Of a DNA stretch of 64,000 bases, positions 1 through 12,324 are shown piece by piece. The stretch is from Ilyonectria destructans (lineage: Eukaryota; Ascomycota; Sordariomycetes; Hypocreales; Nectriaceae), in the NCBI GenBank assembly GCA_020740775.1, contig JAHEWK010000005.1, positions 2,294,001 to 2,358,000 of the forward strand, given 5' to 3'. The first letter of the stretch is position 1. Every line of letters starts with the position of its first letter. A program made the position numbers and the translations under genes. The notes beneath the pieces were generated by a model. It searched no databases and was not told the DNA's origin. It was given only the letters and a program-made list of their open reading frames with translations.

Positions 1-3000
1 GGTGAGTAGACTCTGCCAACGAAGTCTGTTGTAGTTGAAGGTGAAGGTACAGCGCAGAAAGTCGAAGGATCGTAGGAAGGGTGGCTCAGTCGGGGGGAAG
101 GGATCCATGAAGTACTTGGGGGGGGGCGGTGCGACAGCCAGCGCAGGGCCAGCTAGTTGGGCCTACGAATTCAGACCAACTCAGGCGAAGGCGCTCTCAG
201 CTCCCACTTCGCAGCGCACCACACGCGCCAAAGCACTCAACGCCAGGCACGAGTTTTTACTGGACGCCAAGGCGAGACTGGCCGAGATTGACCAGGGCTC
301 CCCCCAAAAGGATCCAGTGCGCCCCCCAGGAACGGCCCCAAGTGCCGCCAGGCACAAACGCAAGCGGCGGGGAGGGGCCAGAAACAGAGGGAGGGGGAGC
401 CAGGAGTCCCAAAGCCCTAGGAGCCGCGGTACCTGCGACATGGAATGCGCCCAGCCCGAAGCCATGTCTCGGGTACCGGTGACCTGGCAACCGGCATCAC
501 GACACACACTCCAGACACCAGACCACCAGGGCTCTGCACCAGACGTCGCGCGGAAATTACCACAAGCCCAACTTCAGGCACACTCCCGATGGGGCCTGTC
601 TGCCCTGGCCTGGCCTGGCCTGGCCTCTGCTGCGTCTGTCGTGCCTCAGCGTGGGCCGCCAGGCCTGGGCCTTTCCACCGACGACGTCGTACGGAGTAGA
701 CGCCGACCCGATGCGACGTTGAGACTGGCCGCATCACGCTTTTCCTCGTCATCCTGCCCCAGTGTTTGTGTGTTTCTTTGGCGTGTCAGTTCAATGGCAC
801 GCGGTACAAGCGGTGCCACGGCCACGGCCATAGTTATCTTCAACATGACTGTTGCGTCCGCACAGAGGGCCCTGTATGTAAGTGGATTGGGAGGGGAGGG
901 CCCTCATGCACCATGCATGCATGCAGACTCTGCATCCATTCCACACGGGTTGTCAAGGGAGATCGACGCATGAGTTCCCGCGGCTGGACATGCGCATTCA
1001 GATAGCTTCTAGCCGCCCTCATTGCCCGTGTTCCTAGCCCTGCGGGAGATGAGTGAATTTTACGAGGCATACGAAATCAAATTCTACCCAAGTGGTGTGC
1101 CGCCGCTCGCAGCGGTGGCGTTTTAGCCACCCACTCGCCACCACTCGTCCACATGGCGGCATGGAGCCCACCAGACAAGCTCAGCGCAATCAAGCCCAGC
1201 GGGTTCGTCCCTGGGGCCGCTCCCCACTGTTTCGCAATCCCATTACTCCTACTGGATGGGTGGTTTCCCCGTCTTGACTCGTCGCGCGGACTCGATGGGG
1301 TCAATTAATTCCCCTGTCCTTTTGTAAATCGGCGCGAACAACGGACGTGACCTTCTTCAAAAGAGAGCCAAATGATATTTAATCTCCCAGGCTGTGCGCT
1401 GATTGGCCGCCGTTGACACCACCCGCCGGCCTTGCCACTCCCGTCTCTAGCCCCCTGCCGTACCTGCATCGCTTCGCTCCGTCCTTCAGCCCTTGTGCCG
1501 CGTGCGCTTTGCGCTGTTCCTGGGGCGTTGCCTGTGGCTCGTCACGCCGTGGCTTTCACTGGCTTCGCTCCCCTGAAGCTTTTCCCATTAAGGCACGATG
1601 CCCGTGCCACGACCAGACGAGGCTCCTTGGCCATCTAGCTTTGTTTGGCTACTGTCGTGAGTTTGTCACTGGACTCTGGGGAAGCCCAACGGAAGAACTG
1701 AGGACAAGGGAGCCATCCAGGTGCTAATCAAATGTCGATCGCCGTACGCGACGTGCCATCCAACCCAAAAGGCAAAGAGTCGCGCGCTACTGCATAATTT
1801 AGATGTGAAATGAGCTCCCGCTTGTTTAGGTAGGTCCCTCGTGAATTCCATCGCTTCGGGGCTTCTCATCTAAGCTGACCGCCCCCATCGTGTGTTGCCT
1901 CCCTTCTCTCGGTGTCTCCTGGGGGAACTGGCTAGATGGGAACAAGATGGCTCTCAATCCTCCGCCTGGCTGCGTTATTTTTGGGGACCACGTCGTTTCT
2001 TTTGCTGTTTGATGTTCGTGGTCCCTACGTCCAAGCTGAAACCTCGCCAGAGAGACAATCCTGGCCTGACAATGGGGCCGCGAGCAGTACCTGACCATTC
2101 ATGAATCCTGGCTCTCGCCTAGACTGATGGAAGAAAACGGTCGGCCGTGCTGGCGTGCTGGGCTTGCTGGGGAACCAGGGCATTCCAGGGTTGTGGGCTC
2201 TCGGCCGCACAATGAATGGCTCTAAATCAGCCATGGCGAGCGAGCATAAGCACTGATCGGATACCCGCCGGTGCCCCGGATTTGCGAATGCCACAACGGT
2301 GCCGCCTCCAGTTCGCGTGGCTTCGAGGCGGTTGTCGGGCAAAGCTGCTGTACGCACTTTAGCACATCCCGTTAATATGCGCACTTATGCATTGCTATAA
2401 ATGTGCTACTATGCATGAGTCGGATTCTCTTTGCCTTACACCGACCATATTGACCACAACACCGGATAAAGTGGGCGGTGCTTGTTGCTTGTACGAATGA
2501 ATGAATGCCTCGCTGCCGGTGTGCCACAGCCTCTGTTCTCGTCTTTAGCCGTGGCCGAGTCTGTGGAACGCCAACGCATCCGTCTGACTACCGCCTTATT
2601 TAGGCGGCATCATTGGTGCGACGGGCTGGCATCGCGTGCCCTGCGCCCCAAAAAGCGGCAATCTTCCGTCTCTGCCAGCTGGCGTAGTCCCGGCTCTGCC
2701 ATTTGCTGAACGACGCCTTGTCGGTGGGTGCAATTCACTTGAGCCGCCAGCGGAGCGCCATAGCTGCTCAGCCCTGCTCTCGAAGCTCGACATGTTTAAG
2801 CAAGCTGACGTCAGGATCCAGAGGGCAGCGACCAAGGCGCAATCAACAGGGTCATGCGACTAGACAAGGTCCATTGTTGGGATCCGTTTGTTTTGCCTGA
2901 AAATAGCCTGCATATGAGGCGTCCGAGAAACAAGGACGGAGAGCCAGCACAGCATGAAGCGGCAGCAGCACTATCATGCCGTTACGTCCCTACCAACCAT

Positions 3001-4392
3001 TGGATTCGCCCTTCCAATGAGGGATTGAGGCCAACCGGCAGCTTATTGTCCATGATCGCCGACCAGGTGACTCAACATACAGATGAGGCTGTCGAGAGAT
3101 CAGCGATGACCTCTCCCTCTGCCACGTAGCATGCACTACCAAGAATTGTTGTCATGTGCCATCTCGCTGCTTGGTTATTGGGTGTCGACGCAGCCAATCG
3201 TCGCTCAATTCCAACTTACCCTAAAGTTTGTTTTCGGAGTCTCGCCGAGTCCCATCCCATCAACATGTGAATCCCAGGAAAACAATGAGAAGATCAATTG
3301 CTTTAAATGGATATCTGTGGCACGTTCGCTCTAATATTCCTGCACTTTTCGGTTGCCAAAGAGTCATTACTCTTCACAAGTTCGTTGACATCAAGATCCA
3401 CTCTTAACCACACTTTCAAAATTCCCCATTTGTTGTGGTAATCAACTTAATGCAGCATTTTTCAACTCAATAGTACCGAAGTTTAATCCCTAAATAACCA
3501 AGAGAGTTATTGGTATTCATTCTTGTACAATCCTTGCTAATGATCCTTGCTGCCTTAGCTCTGGTGGCAGTGTTACAAATGCCCATGTTTGATCAAGGTG
3601 AGTTGTACATCCGACTTTACGTCGCCACACAATGGTTTAGTCAGTGAATTTCGACGACGATGGATGAAATAAGCGTTAAGAAGAAATGAACAGGAAGTAT
3701 GATGGGGGATATATTCTAGGTATCGAAAGAGGTACAGCTCTGTGCAGTTGCACAAACGGTCTTCCTAACAACTGACTAGTGTCAACGTGGACAATGCTTC
3801 TTGTACTCATACAAGGTCTATAATGCTATAACTAACAGGCTATCGCTTCCAATCCAATCTATAATGGGGAAAAGGGTATAATCATTGTAAATCCAAAAAA
3901 AGACGCTCGCTAGTTCAATTTGCGTCCGAGACCAAGAACCTTGGTTCGGCTTGTCCAACCAACGTGCAGATGAAGTTGAGTCAAACTGACTTGGATTCCA
4001 TACACGTCCCTGCCGTCTCGGTCTCTCTGTATCCCGACAGTGGCCTGGTAGTTCTCCAAAACCTGCCTTGAACTTGACTTCCCGTCAAGTGTTGTCGGAT
4101 GGAGATGCCCGTTGCTGTCGTAAGCGGCCAGAAAGATGACTGTCAACCCGCCCAACAGCGGCTGGTTATCCGATCTGACCCTGTGCCTCCTTCTGCAAGG
4201 GAAGTAGACTCCTGGCTACTATTCCGAGACGGCGGCGTGCCGCTCGTCGATCTTCTGTCCAAGTGGTAGGCTGGGCCAAATGGATAGGTGGGGTATGTCG
4301 GGCCAAACAGAGGTCTTCTAGTCCAGGGGACTGTCAAGTAGACCACGAGTTATGGATCAAGGGTAAACGGGATCGTCGGGTTTGGCTCCATA
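1..4392. other. Gene-free stretch, GC-rich at its left end
   Basis: I find no protein I recognise on either strand. A 312-codon open frame at 35-973 opens on TTG and is rich in Arg, Ser, Pro and Gly, as chance frames in GC-rich DNA are. A short (CCTGG)n pentamer run lies at about 604-625. A frame at 3910-4155 on the minus strand also lacks ATG. From about 3300 the base composition becomes more AT-rich. The stretch could hold the 3' untranslated region of the minus-strand gene that ends at 4393. Confidence 0.5.
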
Positions 4393-6225
4393 TCAACCCG
4401 GCTGCATATCGACAAGAGCATTGTTGAAGTACTCCGAAAAATCCTCTTCTAACATAGATCCAAACCCTGAATCGGTATGTACATCCGCAGCGTACTTTCC
4501 AGAGGCTCGTGTTCCCTGTTGCCAACCTGCCGTATTTTGAACAGGCTGAGCCGACAGAACAGGGACAGACAACAAAGGAGGATTTGCCACGAGCCAGTCC
4601 AGGTTTTGATAGGCCATGTACTGTTGTGACATTACACTCTCAGAGTACATGTCCATATCTTGATGCGACGAGGCGGTGGCGGAGTATGTTGACGCTGGTG
4701 GTGGAGGCACAACAATCGATGATGTTGCTGGATAGTAGTTGCCTGAGAAGGATCCGCTGAACGCTTGATTCACCACTCTGAGTGGAGAAGCCGGAGGTTG
4801 CGGAGAAGGAAGCTGAGGAGGGAGCTGAGGAGGGAGCTGAGGAGAATTGCAAGGAAGATGTGGTAATCCTTGAGTAGGTCGTGTGGAAAGAAGTCTGGCC
4901 CCGGAGGCTGTCGCCTGGCTCTTGTTCTGGCTGTTGTTCTGGCTGATGTTCTGGCTGAGAGCTGCCTGTGCTGAGGGGCGCCGATTGCCTTTCAGGTTTC
5001 GTTTTCGGGCGCCGTCTCCTCGCAGCTCAGCGCCGGGTGGAGGCTGGAACTTTGGTACTTCATTTGGTGCACAGAAGGTGCTATAAAGTATCCTCACCTT
5101 CTTCCGCATCGCCCAGTCCTCGTTATAGACGCAGATATTCGGCTCATTCAGGTGGCGAAAGAGATCGGCCTTTGTAGGCAGCTGGGCATAGCAGCGAGTG
5201 CAAACGGACTCGCCGGCATGCACCTCATTTGCCAAGTCTTCCTCCGTCCAATGCTCGACGTCCTTGCAATGAGTGCATGTGGCCTTGCCCTTAGTCTCGG
5301 CGTTGTGGCTTGCACATCGGGTTAGGTAGCGCTGGCTTTTGCGTCCCGAGTGATGGCCTCTAATCAGGCCATGGTCCGAGACTGCATGTGCAAGGATATG
5401 CGATACCTCAGCACGAGGTTTCCCACACGAGGTGAACGGTTTGTTGATGTATTTGTAGGGCTCATAGAGGTAACAGAAGCAATACTCGCAAGAGTCTTCA
5501 AAGTCCTCGTCCACAAGCTCCCTGATGGCATGGGCGATGAATCGTGGGTAGGTAGGGCGGGTCTCGTCGTTTTGAGTATGAAGAGCAGTAGAAGGAGGAG
5601 GAGAAAGATAAGGAGAATGGGAGATGATTGTCTTCCGTCGTGGATTGTACCTCTGGCCTTCGTATTGCTCGTCGTCGCTGTCTGATTGAGCTCGTCGTCC
5701 GGATCGAGTTCTTTTCCCTTGCGCAGATGTCGCTGCCTGCACAGATGCAAGTGACGTAATCGGAGCACTGTCCCTGACAGGCGCTGGTGTTGGTTCCGGT
5801 GTTTGTGCGTCTGGAAAGACATGTGTGAAGGTGTCAAGAAAGTCGGTGATGCCCTGCTTCCTCACTGGGGCGGAACCGTGCCAGGGAAAGAAATCTGGTG
5901 CCTCAAGAAAGTTGGGCCATTCTGTAGGGCCCCAAGAGTTGCTCTCAAGGTTGTCTTGACTCAAGCGACTCGACATGTTGGCGCTGAGGTCGATGTTCGG
6001 GGTATTGTAGTCTTCGTCGGTACCGGTCGGCTGTTCCGAGGAAGAGGCGTTGGTGCTGTCCTCATACTGCTGGTAGGCGGAAATACCGGCGTCATCGCGG
6101 CCGCCGTGAGGTCGATAAGAAAGATCCATTTGACGACATGCCGAGAAGTCGAACTCGGTCTCTGTGTATGGGAAAGGCGACGGCGATGACGATCGTTTGG
6201 GGATGCGATTTGAGGGGTTTGGCAT
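4393..6225 (-). CDS. Zinc-finger-like nuclear hypothetical protein
   Basis: Single exon, 610 aa from the ATG at 6225. An upstream in-frame ATG at 6252 would add nine residues; the frame further upstream opens only on TTG. The middle of the protein (about residues 246-365) carries a cluster of Cys and His: CEYC, several His-rich segments, CTHC, and a final CTRC...H...C unit that looks like a degenerate C2H2/C2HC zinc finger. Around it are low-complexity segments typical of fungal regulators: a Ser/Pro-rich N-terminus, a basic RTRSGRR patch before an acidic run, a Ser-Gln-Asn repeat (SQNISQNNSQNKSQ) and a Pro-Gln-Leu repeat. The C-terminus is acidic and aromatic, which could act as an activation region. 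Transcription-factor function is an inference; I do not recognise a named orthologue. Confidence 0.8.
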   Translation of the reverse strand: MPNPSNRIPKRSSSPSPFPYTETEFDFSACRQMDLSYRPHGGRDDAGISAYQQYEDSTNASSSEQPTGTDEDYNTPNIDLSANMSSRLSQDNLESNSWGPTEWPNFLEAPDFFPWHGSAPVRKQGITDFLDTFTHVFPDAQTPEPTPAPVRDSAPITSLASVQAATSAQGKRTRSGRRAQSDSDDEQYEGQRYNPRRKTIISHSPYLSPPPSTALHTQNDETRPTYPRFIAHAIRELVDEDFEDSCEYCFCYLYEPYKYINKPFTSCGKPRAEVSHILAHAVSDHGLIRGHHSGRKSQRYLTRCASHNAETKGKATCTHCKDVEHWTEEDLANEVHAGESVCTRCYAQLPTKADLFRHLNEPNICVYNEDWAMRKKVRILYSTFCAPNEVPKFQPPPGAELRGDGARKRNLKGNRRPSAQAALSQNISQNNSQNKSQATASGARLLSTRPTQGLPHLPCNSPQLPPQLPPQLPSPQPPASPLRVVNQAFSGSFSGNYYPATSSIVVPPPPASTYSATASSHQDMDMYSESVMSQQYMAYQNLDWLVANPPLLSVPVLSAQPVQNTAGWQQGTRASGKYAADVHTDSGFGSMLEEDFSEYFNNALVDMQPG

Positions 6226-6252
6226 GGTAGTGAGATACTGGTGCTGTCGCAT

Positions 6253-7082
6253 CAGGTGGGATGACGCTGGATCGAAGGGGAGACAACTCGACGGTGTGGA
6301 AGAGCTGTCACCCAGGATACGGATGTGGGTGGGTAGAAAGCGGATGGCGAACCGGACTAGTTTTCTCAAGAGGCAACGGCTTTCTCTGTGAGGAATGAGA
6401 GAACGAGGCAGCCTTCACGGGGCATGTCTGCTTTTTCGCTCTCTCGCATTTCTTCCCTCCCCATCAGAGACCAGGTCTTGGCTGCCCAAGCATGTCAGCC
6501 GCCAAATGGCTACAGAGCCCATCCCCTTCGCCGGCGTCACATGATTGGCGTTTATGATGGCACGCAGGCGCGGAAGCTGCACATTTGTTCTTTCAACTCA
6601 CCCCCGCACTTCAAGCCTCATGTTCGGGCTGGGAGACTACCAATACGGCGCTGGCGTGCTACTCTTGATCGAGTCGCACTCTGCTGCGTAGCAGGTGACT
6701 GACCGGGATGGCTCATCATCGGTCTGTGCTCCCAGGAGCATCGCCCATGAGATCATCGCCGGGCTGGTTCGCCGGTTGGGTGCCAGACGAGGATGATCTG
6801 TGCAAGGAAGACCCTGGGATCGGCGGGACCGTTGGAGCCCGAGGGCATCTTTTTCAACAGATGGCGGTCCAGGCTTCAAAATTGCCCCAACGATCCGTCC
6901 AGTCTTGTGACGGAGATGGTGCAGTAGTTGGCCTTCAACCAGTCCATTCATTGATGGCGTCTTGGGCTTTGAGGCCCTCCTCGCTGCAGCCACGTCACAA
7001 CTGAGCCGTAAAGGTTGGGCAGCCTTCGGTCAGTGTCGCTGGATCCTGTTTCAATCCGCGTACGAATAGCTGCTGGAGGGGC
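6253..7082. other. Upstream region of the zinc-finger gene, no gene seen
   Basis: This GC-rich stretch follows the 5' end of the minus-strand zinc-finger gene and probably holds its promoter and leader. No open frame here has a recognisable product. Confidence 0.5.
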
Positions 7083-7775
7083 TTAAGGCGTCGAGAGGCA
7101 CTGCCCGCCTCGCCACAATTTTGAGGCTGCCGAGACATTGGACGATCCCCACTGGGTGACCGGTCCACGGGCCGCCCCGCCCTCCCCCAGTAAGCCTCGT
7201 GGTCGCTCCAAGCCATGCTCCGGGAATCGCCGATGTGAGAAACAGGCGAACTGCTGGCGAACCACTAGGTCCTCAGCCTCAGAAACCTTCTCGAGTGTCG
7301 CCCTTTTCGCCCTTTTTCGGAATCTCACCGAGATGTGCGGGCTGCCACTCGGCAGAAAAGTTTGTGGTAGTCTTGGTGCGGATTCGACGTCGCTGGTGTA
7401 AACGTTGACGACACCAAAACAGCAGACCAGGCTGAGTGACGACAATGGGTGAGACAGAGTAATGGAGTCCAAAGGGTTCGGTGCACCCGTAGATTGACCG
7501 GCGATGTTGACCGTCGGTGGTACAGCCTTGCTGCACTTTCCGCGACCGTCGTTTTGGACCTGGGCCCAGGGACTGACTGTCGTAAATGAAACGTTGTGTC
7601 GTATGTGGTTTTCGATATCCGGCGTCAAGTCGTCATTTGAGCTTCTGTAGATGAAAGATTGACAGCGGCACACAGCGCTCTTATAATACTGCTGTAGACC
7701 AAGATCCACTCCGCCCCCGGCAGGCAGGCCAGGGCAACCTGCGGCCGCCTGGGAGACCGCTACAAGGATGATGCT
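7083..7775 (-). other. Possible secreted-protein ORF lacking an ATG
   Basis: A minus-strand frame stays open for about 230 codons. Its upstream end reads like a signal peptide (FRSIILVAVSQAAAG followed by CPG), but the codon where Met is expected is ACG and a TGA precedes it. The first part contains a few Cys (AVCRCQSF) and an Asn-glycosylation sequon (NVS). The second half is Arg- and Gly-rich and looks less like a protein. It could be a secreted-protein gene that lost its start, a gene with an unrecognised upstream exon, or a chance frame in GC-rich DNA. I do not recognise the family. Confidence 0.25.
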
Positions 7776-7799
7776 GCGAAACGTGATTCAAGTTGAAAC

Positions 7800-8500
7800 C
7801 TGCTATAATTATGCTGGAGAAATCTCATCAGGAAAAGGATCAGCATATTTTGTTTTTGCTGAACCAAACTGTTGAAACGTACTTCATGGAGCGCCGTGTC
7901 GAAACCGGATTTTGGCGTTCGTAGCGTGGTTGCTAAAATTCCAGGCTAAGGTAGTGCGAACGCTCAGACGAATGCATGGTGCTGGTAAGGATGAAACGCA
8001 TATTGTCGATTTTTGGACATCGTCATGAAAGAAGCTGGTTCCAGGCACGCTTATGAGAATAAAAAAGTCTTCTGATACAATGTGATGCCTAAAACTTGGT
8101 CTGCTTTGGGGGCAAACGCATCGGGGAGGGAAATTGTTCATCCGATACTCTATGATAGATCATAAATGTAATAAAGGGGCTGGTGTCTTTTGCCACTGGT
8201 TTACCTTTTTGTTCCAGCAGTCAATTAGCATGACGTAGATTTCTATTGAATATCCTTCCTAGGGACTCAGGCCTCACAAGATCAAGATAAGTCTTAGGCA
8301 TAATTCCTAAACATAAGGAGTTATTAGTAAATTGTTTATTTTTGTCTTTACTAAGAGCCCAAGGTATCTAGGCTCCAGTGGTAATGCTCCAGATGATGCT
8401 ATGTCTGATCCTTGTGGACTGTTTCCCTGCCTTCAAATTGTCGCTAGTATCTTAAGCAATATCTTTCGGTACGCTGCTGATTGTTCCAGGTAGTGACCGA
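7800..8500. other. AT-richer spacer, no gene seen
   Basis: No recognisable coding or RNA gene. Only short frames occur on either strand. Confidence 0.4.
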
Positions 8501-8518
8501 ACATCAAGCCGAGGGGTG

Positions 8519-9020
8519 TTAGGGAGCGAGCAAGCGCCCAATCTTTCCGCTCCGCTGGGCGAAAAGCAGCCCGTCTGCAATGAGCTGCGCCTCAAACTTA
8601 TCTAGAGATGAGATCACCTGGCGGTCTGTGAGTCGTTCACTCATACTATGACTAGTGTAAGTCCTCGTAATCGTTGTCGCCAGCGAGGCAAATGTTGTTT
8701 CGAGTCTCCAAGACAAAAACTCTATCGGGAATTGTGGTTAGCTGAAAAAGTTGGCATTCTCCCTGAGACGTGACAACGATGCCTAATAGGGTTGCAGATG
8801 CCCTACAGCCGACGTTCATTCTAGCAAGCGACTGAACCTCGAGATTTCCTCTGTTTCCCTGTTCACACTTGTTTTGAGGAGAATACTTAAGAGAAGTCCC
8901 ATTTGCCGTCACAATAAGTGCATTGCCTTGTAGGTCTGACCTACAAAAGGCAATACCAGCTATCCAGTTGAGATTCCAGTCAAAATCGAAGTCGAATGAC
9001 TTCTCCAAGGTACTTCGTAT
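8519..9020 (-). pseudogene. Orphan gene fragment next to the copia relic
   Basis: A minus-strand frame is open from about 9020 to 8652 with protein-like composition (for example NWIAGIAFCRSDLQGN and LLGIVVTSQGECQLFQLTTI), but it has no ATG: a TAA lies just upstream of the first codons. It ends at a TAG. A second frame (8519-8716) continues with plausible sequence (SLDKFEAQLIADGLLF), which suggests a frameshift or a lost splice site. The upstream side abuts sequence of the copia relic, so the simplest reading is a gene truncated by the element or by later rearrangement. I do not recognise the family. Confidence 0.3.
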
Positions 9021-9059
9021 AATAATAACGCCACGTTAGATATCCTGGCACTGCAGCCT

Positions 9060-10830
9060 CTGATGGCACCGAGCCTCGCTATTTATCCCCCTATGTGTCG
9101 GCTCAGAACGGCAGGATTGAAAGAGCGAGAAGAGCCCTGATAGAAGGAGCTCGAGCTATCTACATCGACAGCAAGCTGCCCGTGCAGCTTTGGCTGCTCT
9201 ATATGGAGACAAGCGTCTACATGCCAACCGACTTTTTGTCTCATCCAACGAGGGAACTGAAACCCCAACACAGAAGATGTTTCGAATCATCAACGTACTC
9301 AACGAACCCTACCTTGAGCACATCAGAATGTAGGGATGCATGGCCTACGTACGTATCTCCGATCTAAAGAGAGTACGCTCTGAGAAAATGGCCCGAAGGG
9401 ATTGGAAGGGCTTCCTCGCCGGCTGTCACATCCACAAAGTTTGGCTCCCTGAGGAGTAGAGGGTCGTCCGGCCCGCGATGTGCGCTTTAGAGGGGGTTTT
9501 CCTGGCGGCGACACTGGAGAGGAAGAAGCCAAGGTGGAAGCAATTTTTGCCGACCTAGAGACTGTTAATGGAGGCAGGATGATCTTCTTAAAGACCTTAG
9601 AAATGGTGACGCCCGACCAGATTAAAAATCTTCAACAGGCTGCCAGAGAGGCAGAGAATCAGGAAGCCAAAAGAGCAGCGGCAGAAGCAAGAGAGTAGGC
9701 AGCTGGGCAAGCTGAGAAGTAATATCAAGTAAGAAATCCAGGGCTTGTGACACCAGAACCCTCGGTCTCGCCACAGATGGGACTAACAGCTGAAAATGAG
9801 ATTCTAGAAACTGAGAAGCCATTGGCCTTGATGCCGAACTCCTTCAGCTTAGCCCCCGAGACCGAGACAAGTCCTCGCAGGATCGCTCGAGTGAGGAAGA
9901 CCACAATAACCCGACTTCCCCCATGGCCGAGCTTATCAAGGAAAAGAGAAAATACACGAAAGACTTCTCTTAGAGCTGTCTGACTGAGCTCTCTAAGAAA
10001 AGGATAGACTCACCCAACTACCACAAGCTACACAGCTGCCTCACGCTACCTACCGAGGCATACAGAGAGTAAGATGAACACGTAAAAGATGACTTTCATG
10101 CCGTCTTCACGACCTTCAGAGCGGTAGAAATCACTACAGAGGACGACATCGAAATCTCAAAGAGCTGGTGGAAGGCGAAGAAGAGAGATGACTATCTCTC
10201 GCGACGGAGACCAGCTGAGCAAAGGCAAATCGACAGCCCGATGAAAAAGGATGTCTGGACCCTTGCTGAGAGACCTCGGATGTCTAAGTCCTTGACGGGA
10301 AATAGGTCTACGATGTGAAATACCCGGGAAAGAAGCAATCCCTACACCAGGGCCAGTTGTGTCGTCCGAAGAGACTAAGAAGATAGATGAGAATTAGGCC
10401 GTTGGAGAGCTATATGCTGCTGGGGCACATATCGCCTCTGTGAGACTGTCCTGCGCCCTCAGCGCGATCATAGACCTTGAGACCACTTAGTTGAACGTTG
10501 CTACACTATTTATTAATGACAAGGCTAGAAAGATTATCTACGTCAGGCAGCCTTACGGCTTCGAAGACAGCACAAACCGCGTGCGCAAGCTCAACCGAGC
10601 TCTTTACGGTCTCTCTATCTCACCCCCCTGGTAGTCCCGCATTCAAGCATGTGTCGGCGCCCCTGGAGGAGATAAATTACCAGGTAACGTCGTCTACTTC
10701 GCAACTGTCAGGCAAAGTGACAGATCCTGCCCTCTTTATTAGAGGCGGGATTCCAGTACGCCCTCCGTCTTAAGCCGCTCCTTTAGATCAAGCTGGCGGA
10801 ACAGCTCTTGTCGAGAGATTCTATTCCAAG
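9060..10830 (+). mobile_element. Degraded Ty1/copia retrotransposon (pol fragments)
   Basis: Fragments of a copia polyprotein occur in the expected order on the plus strand. At 9095-9290 an integrase core end contains SAQNGRIERARRALIE and LWLLYMETSVYMPTDFL, corresponding to the QNG...ER...R...LP..LW pattern of copia integrases. At about 9345-9460 comes the downstream integrase segment. At about 10170-10350 the start of reverse transcriptase is recognisable (MKKDVWTLAERPR, then NPYTRASCVVR). At 10490-10640 the RT palm region reads IYVRQPYGFEDS and VRKLNRALYGLS. The frames are broken by many stops and shifts, so no intact protein remains. No paired LTRs were found. The element is a fossil and its insertion may have damaged the gene fragment immediately upstream. 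Confidence 0.75.
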
Positions 10831-10839
10831 CCATTAGTT

Positions 10840-12324
10840 ATTTTAGAGATCACTAGGTGAAATGACCTCTAGCTGAAACTAAAGGCCAAGTTTGCCCCCC
10901 ATCGTGGGTTGCGCTATGTTGCCTCTTCCTTGCCGCCTGTGTGGTCCTGATCTCCTTGGTCAACGCCGCCTGATTTCTCTGAGCTGTTTATTATTATTAT
11001 TATTTTTCTTGTCTAGTTTGGTGAAAGCCATAAGATCTATTCGGTTGACGCCATCTAAATCTCCAGGTTGACGCCATACTATTAGTTCTTTTCTTGTTTC
11101 AGCCTTCTTCTTGCTCGGTAGGGTAAAAGCCTTCTCACTATACAGGGAGTTGAATTCTAAAGTTTCACACCCTATTTCCTTCATCCTACTGAATGTGCCA
11201 CAAGGTTCGGTGAAGACATAAATTTGACGGTAATCTAAGTACTTCAATAGCTTGACCAGTATCATTCTTAACTGTGTTATGGCGGAGTTCAATCTTTTTG
11301 TTTATTGGGTACAAGAAGCACCCACTTGGTGCAGCTTCAATGGATCTGCAGGTGATCCTCTGGCTTGGAGTCTTGACAGGATCTGGCTCTCCAGACTCTG
11401 CATGATATGTGCTTGCAGTAATTTTGACAATGTTTGTGATTGACGTCAGGACTGTTATTTCTTCGATGCTCATGTCAAACGAGGTTCGAGAACGTCCTAG
11501 ATGGCTTGAAGTGTCGGATGTGAGGTGAGGTGAAACGGCATCGCACCTCGCGCGCGCAACTTCTTCTGGACAAGTTTAGGGCATGCTCCTTTGTGATGGC
11601 CAAGTCCTGGTTCTAGTCAACAAATTGGCCCCAGAAAACCTGATTCTGCCATGTAAGCTCTAGACGCCTTTGAGCCAGTAGGGTATGATAGAAAAGGGAA
11701 GATGACGCCAGTGTCTTTTTATGAAGCCGCTTCATTTTTCATTAATATGAATCGAAGAGATTTCAATGAAGAGACTACGAAGACTCCGTCCAGCTCAAGT
11801 CGATGGAAACTAGTCGAGTTCCAGGTCGGCTGGGACTCTTTGCGCGCAGATCTCGGCGGAAGTAAGAGACAGATGCGTTGCGAGTCTGTCGCCAAGCTTT
11901 GGGTTGTCGTGTTGATGCCGCGATGGTCAGGATGGACTAGTCGCTTCCACGCCATGTGAGACAAAAGCTGATATCCAGCTCGGGGCTCACGAAAAGCCCT
12001 AGCCCGCGGCTATAGGCAAATTTCCTGACTCATGGCGTGTAGAATAAGACCCGGGTCGTTCGTGGCTGCAGCAGAGAACCTGGCCGGTGTCGCGAAAAGA
12101 AGGGTGGCTGGATTTGTGCAGGAGATGACCTGGCTCACGCAGTAACGAGGAAAATATTGCGCCAGAGAAAAACAAAAAACCTCACGCCTTTTAAGAAAGG
12201 CGGCGTTTGCCTTGCAAAAACAAGAATTTTCGCGTCGATCAAGATGGCTTCCACCAGTAAACCTGAGATCATCCTTTGCGTCATAAAAAAAAGAAAAGAA
12301 AAACAAGCTTGCCATTCACCCTAA
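10840..12324. other. Transposon-flank stretch, no recognised gene
   Basis: Two overlapping minus-strand frames (10960-11292 and 11186-11473) have fairly normal amino-acid composition, but I cannot assign them to a family. They may be remains of another repeat or of a broken gene. A short (TTA)n run lies near 10988-11000. The rest shows only short frames. Confidence 0.35.

Noticed and set aside
35..973. 312-codon plus-strand open frame
   Set aside because: Opens on TTG, is rich in Arg/Ser/Pro/Gly as random GC-rich frames are, and contains no recognisable domain.
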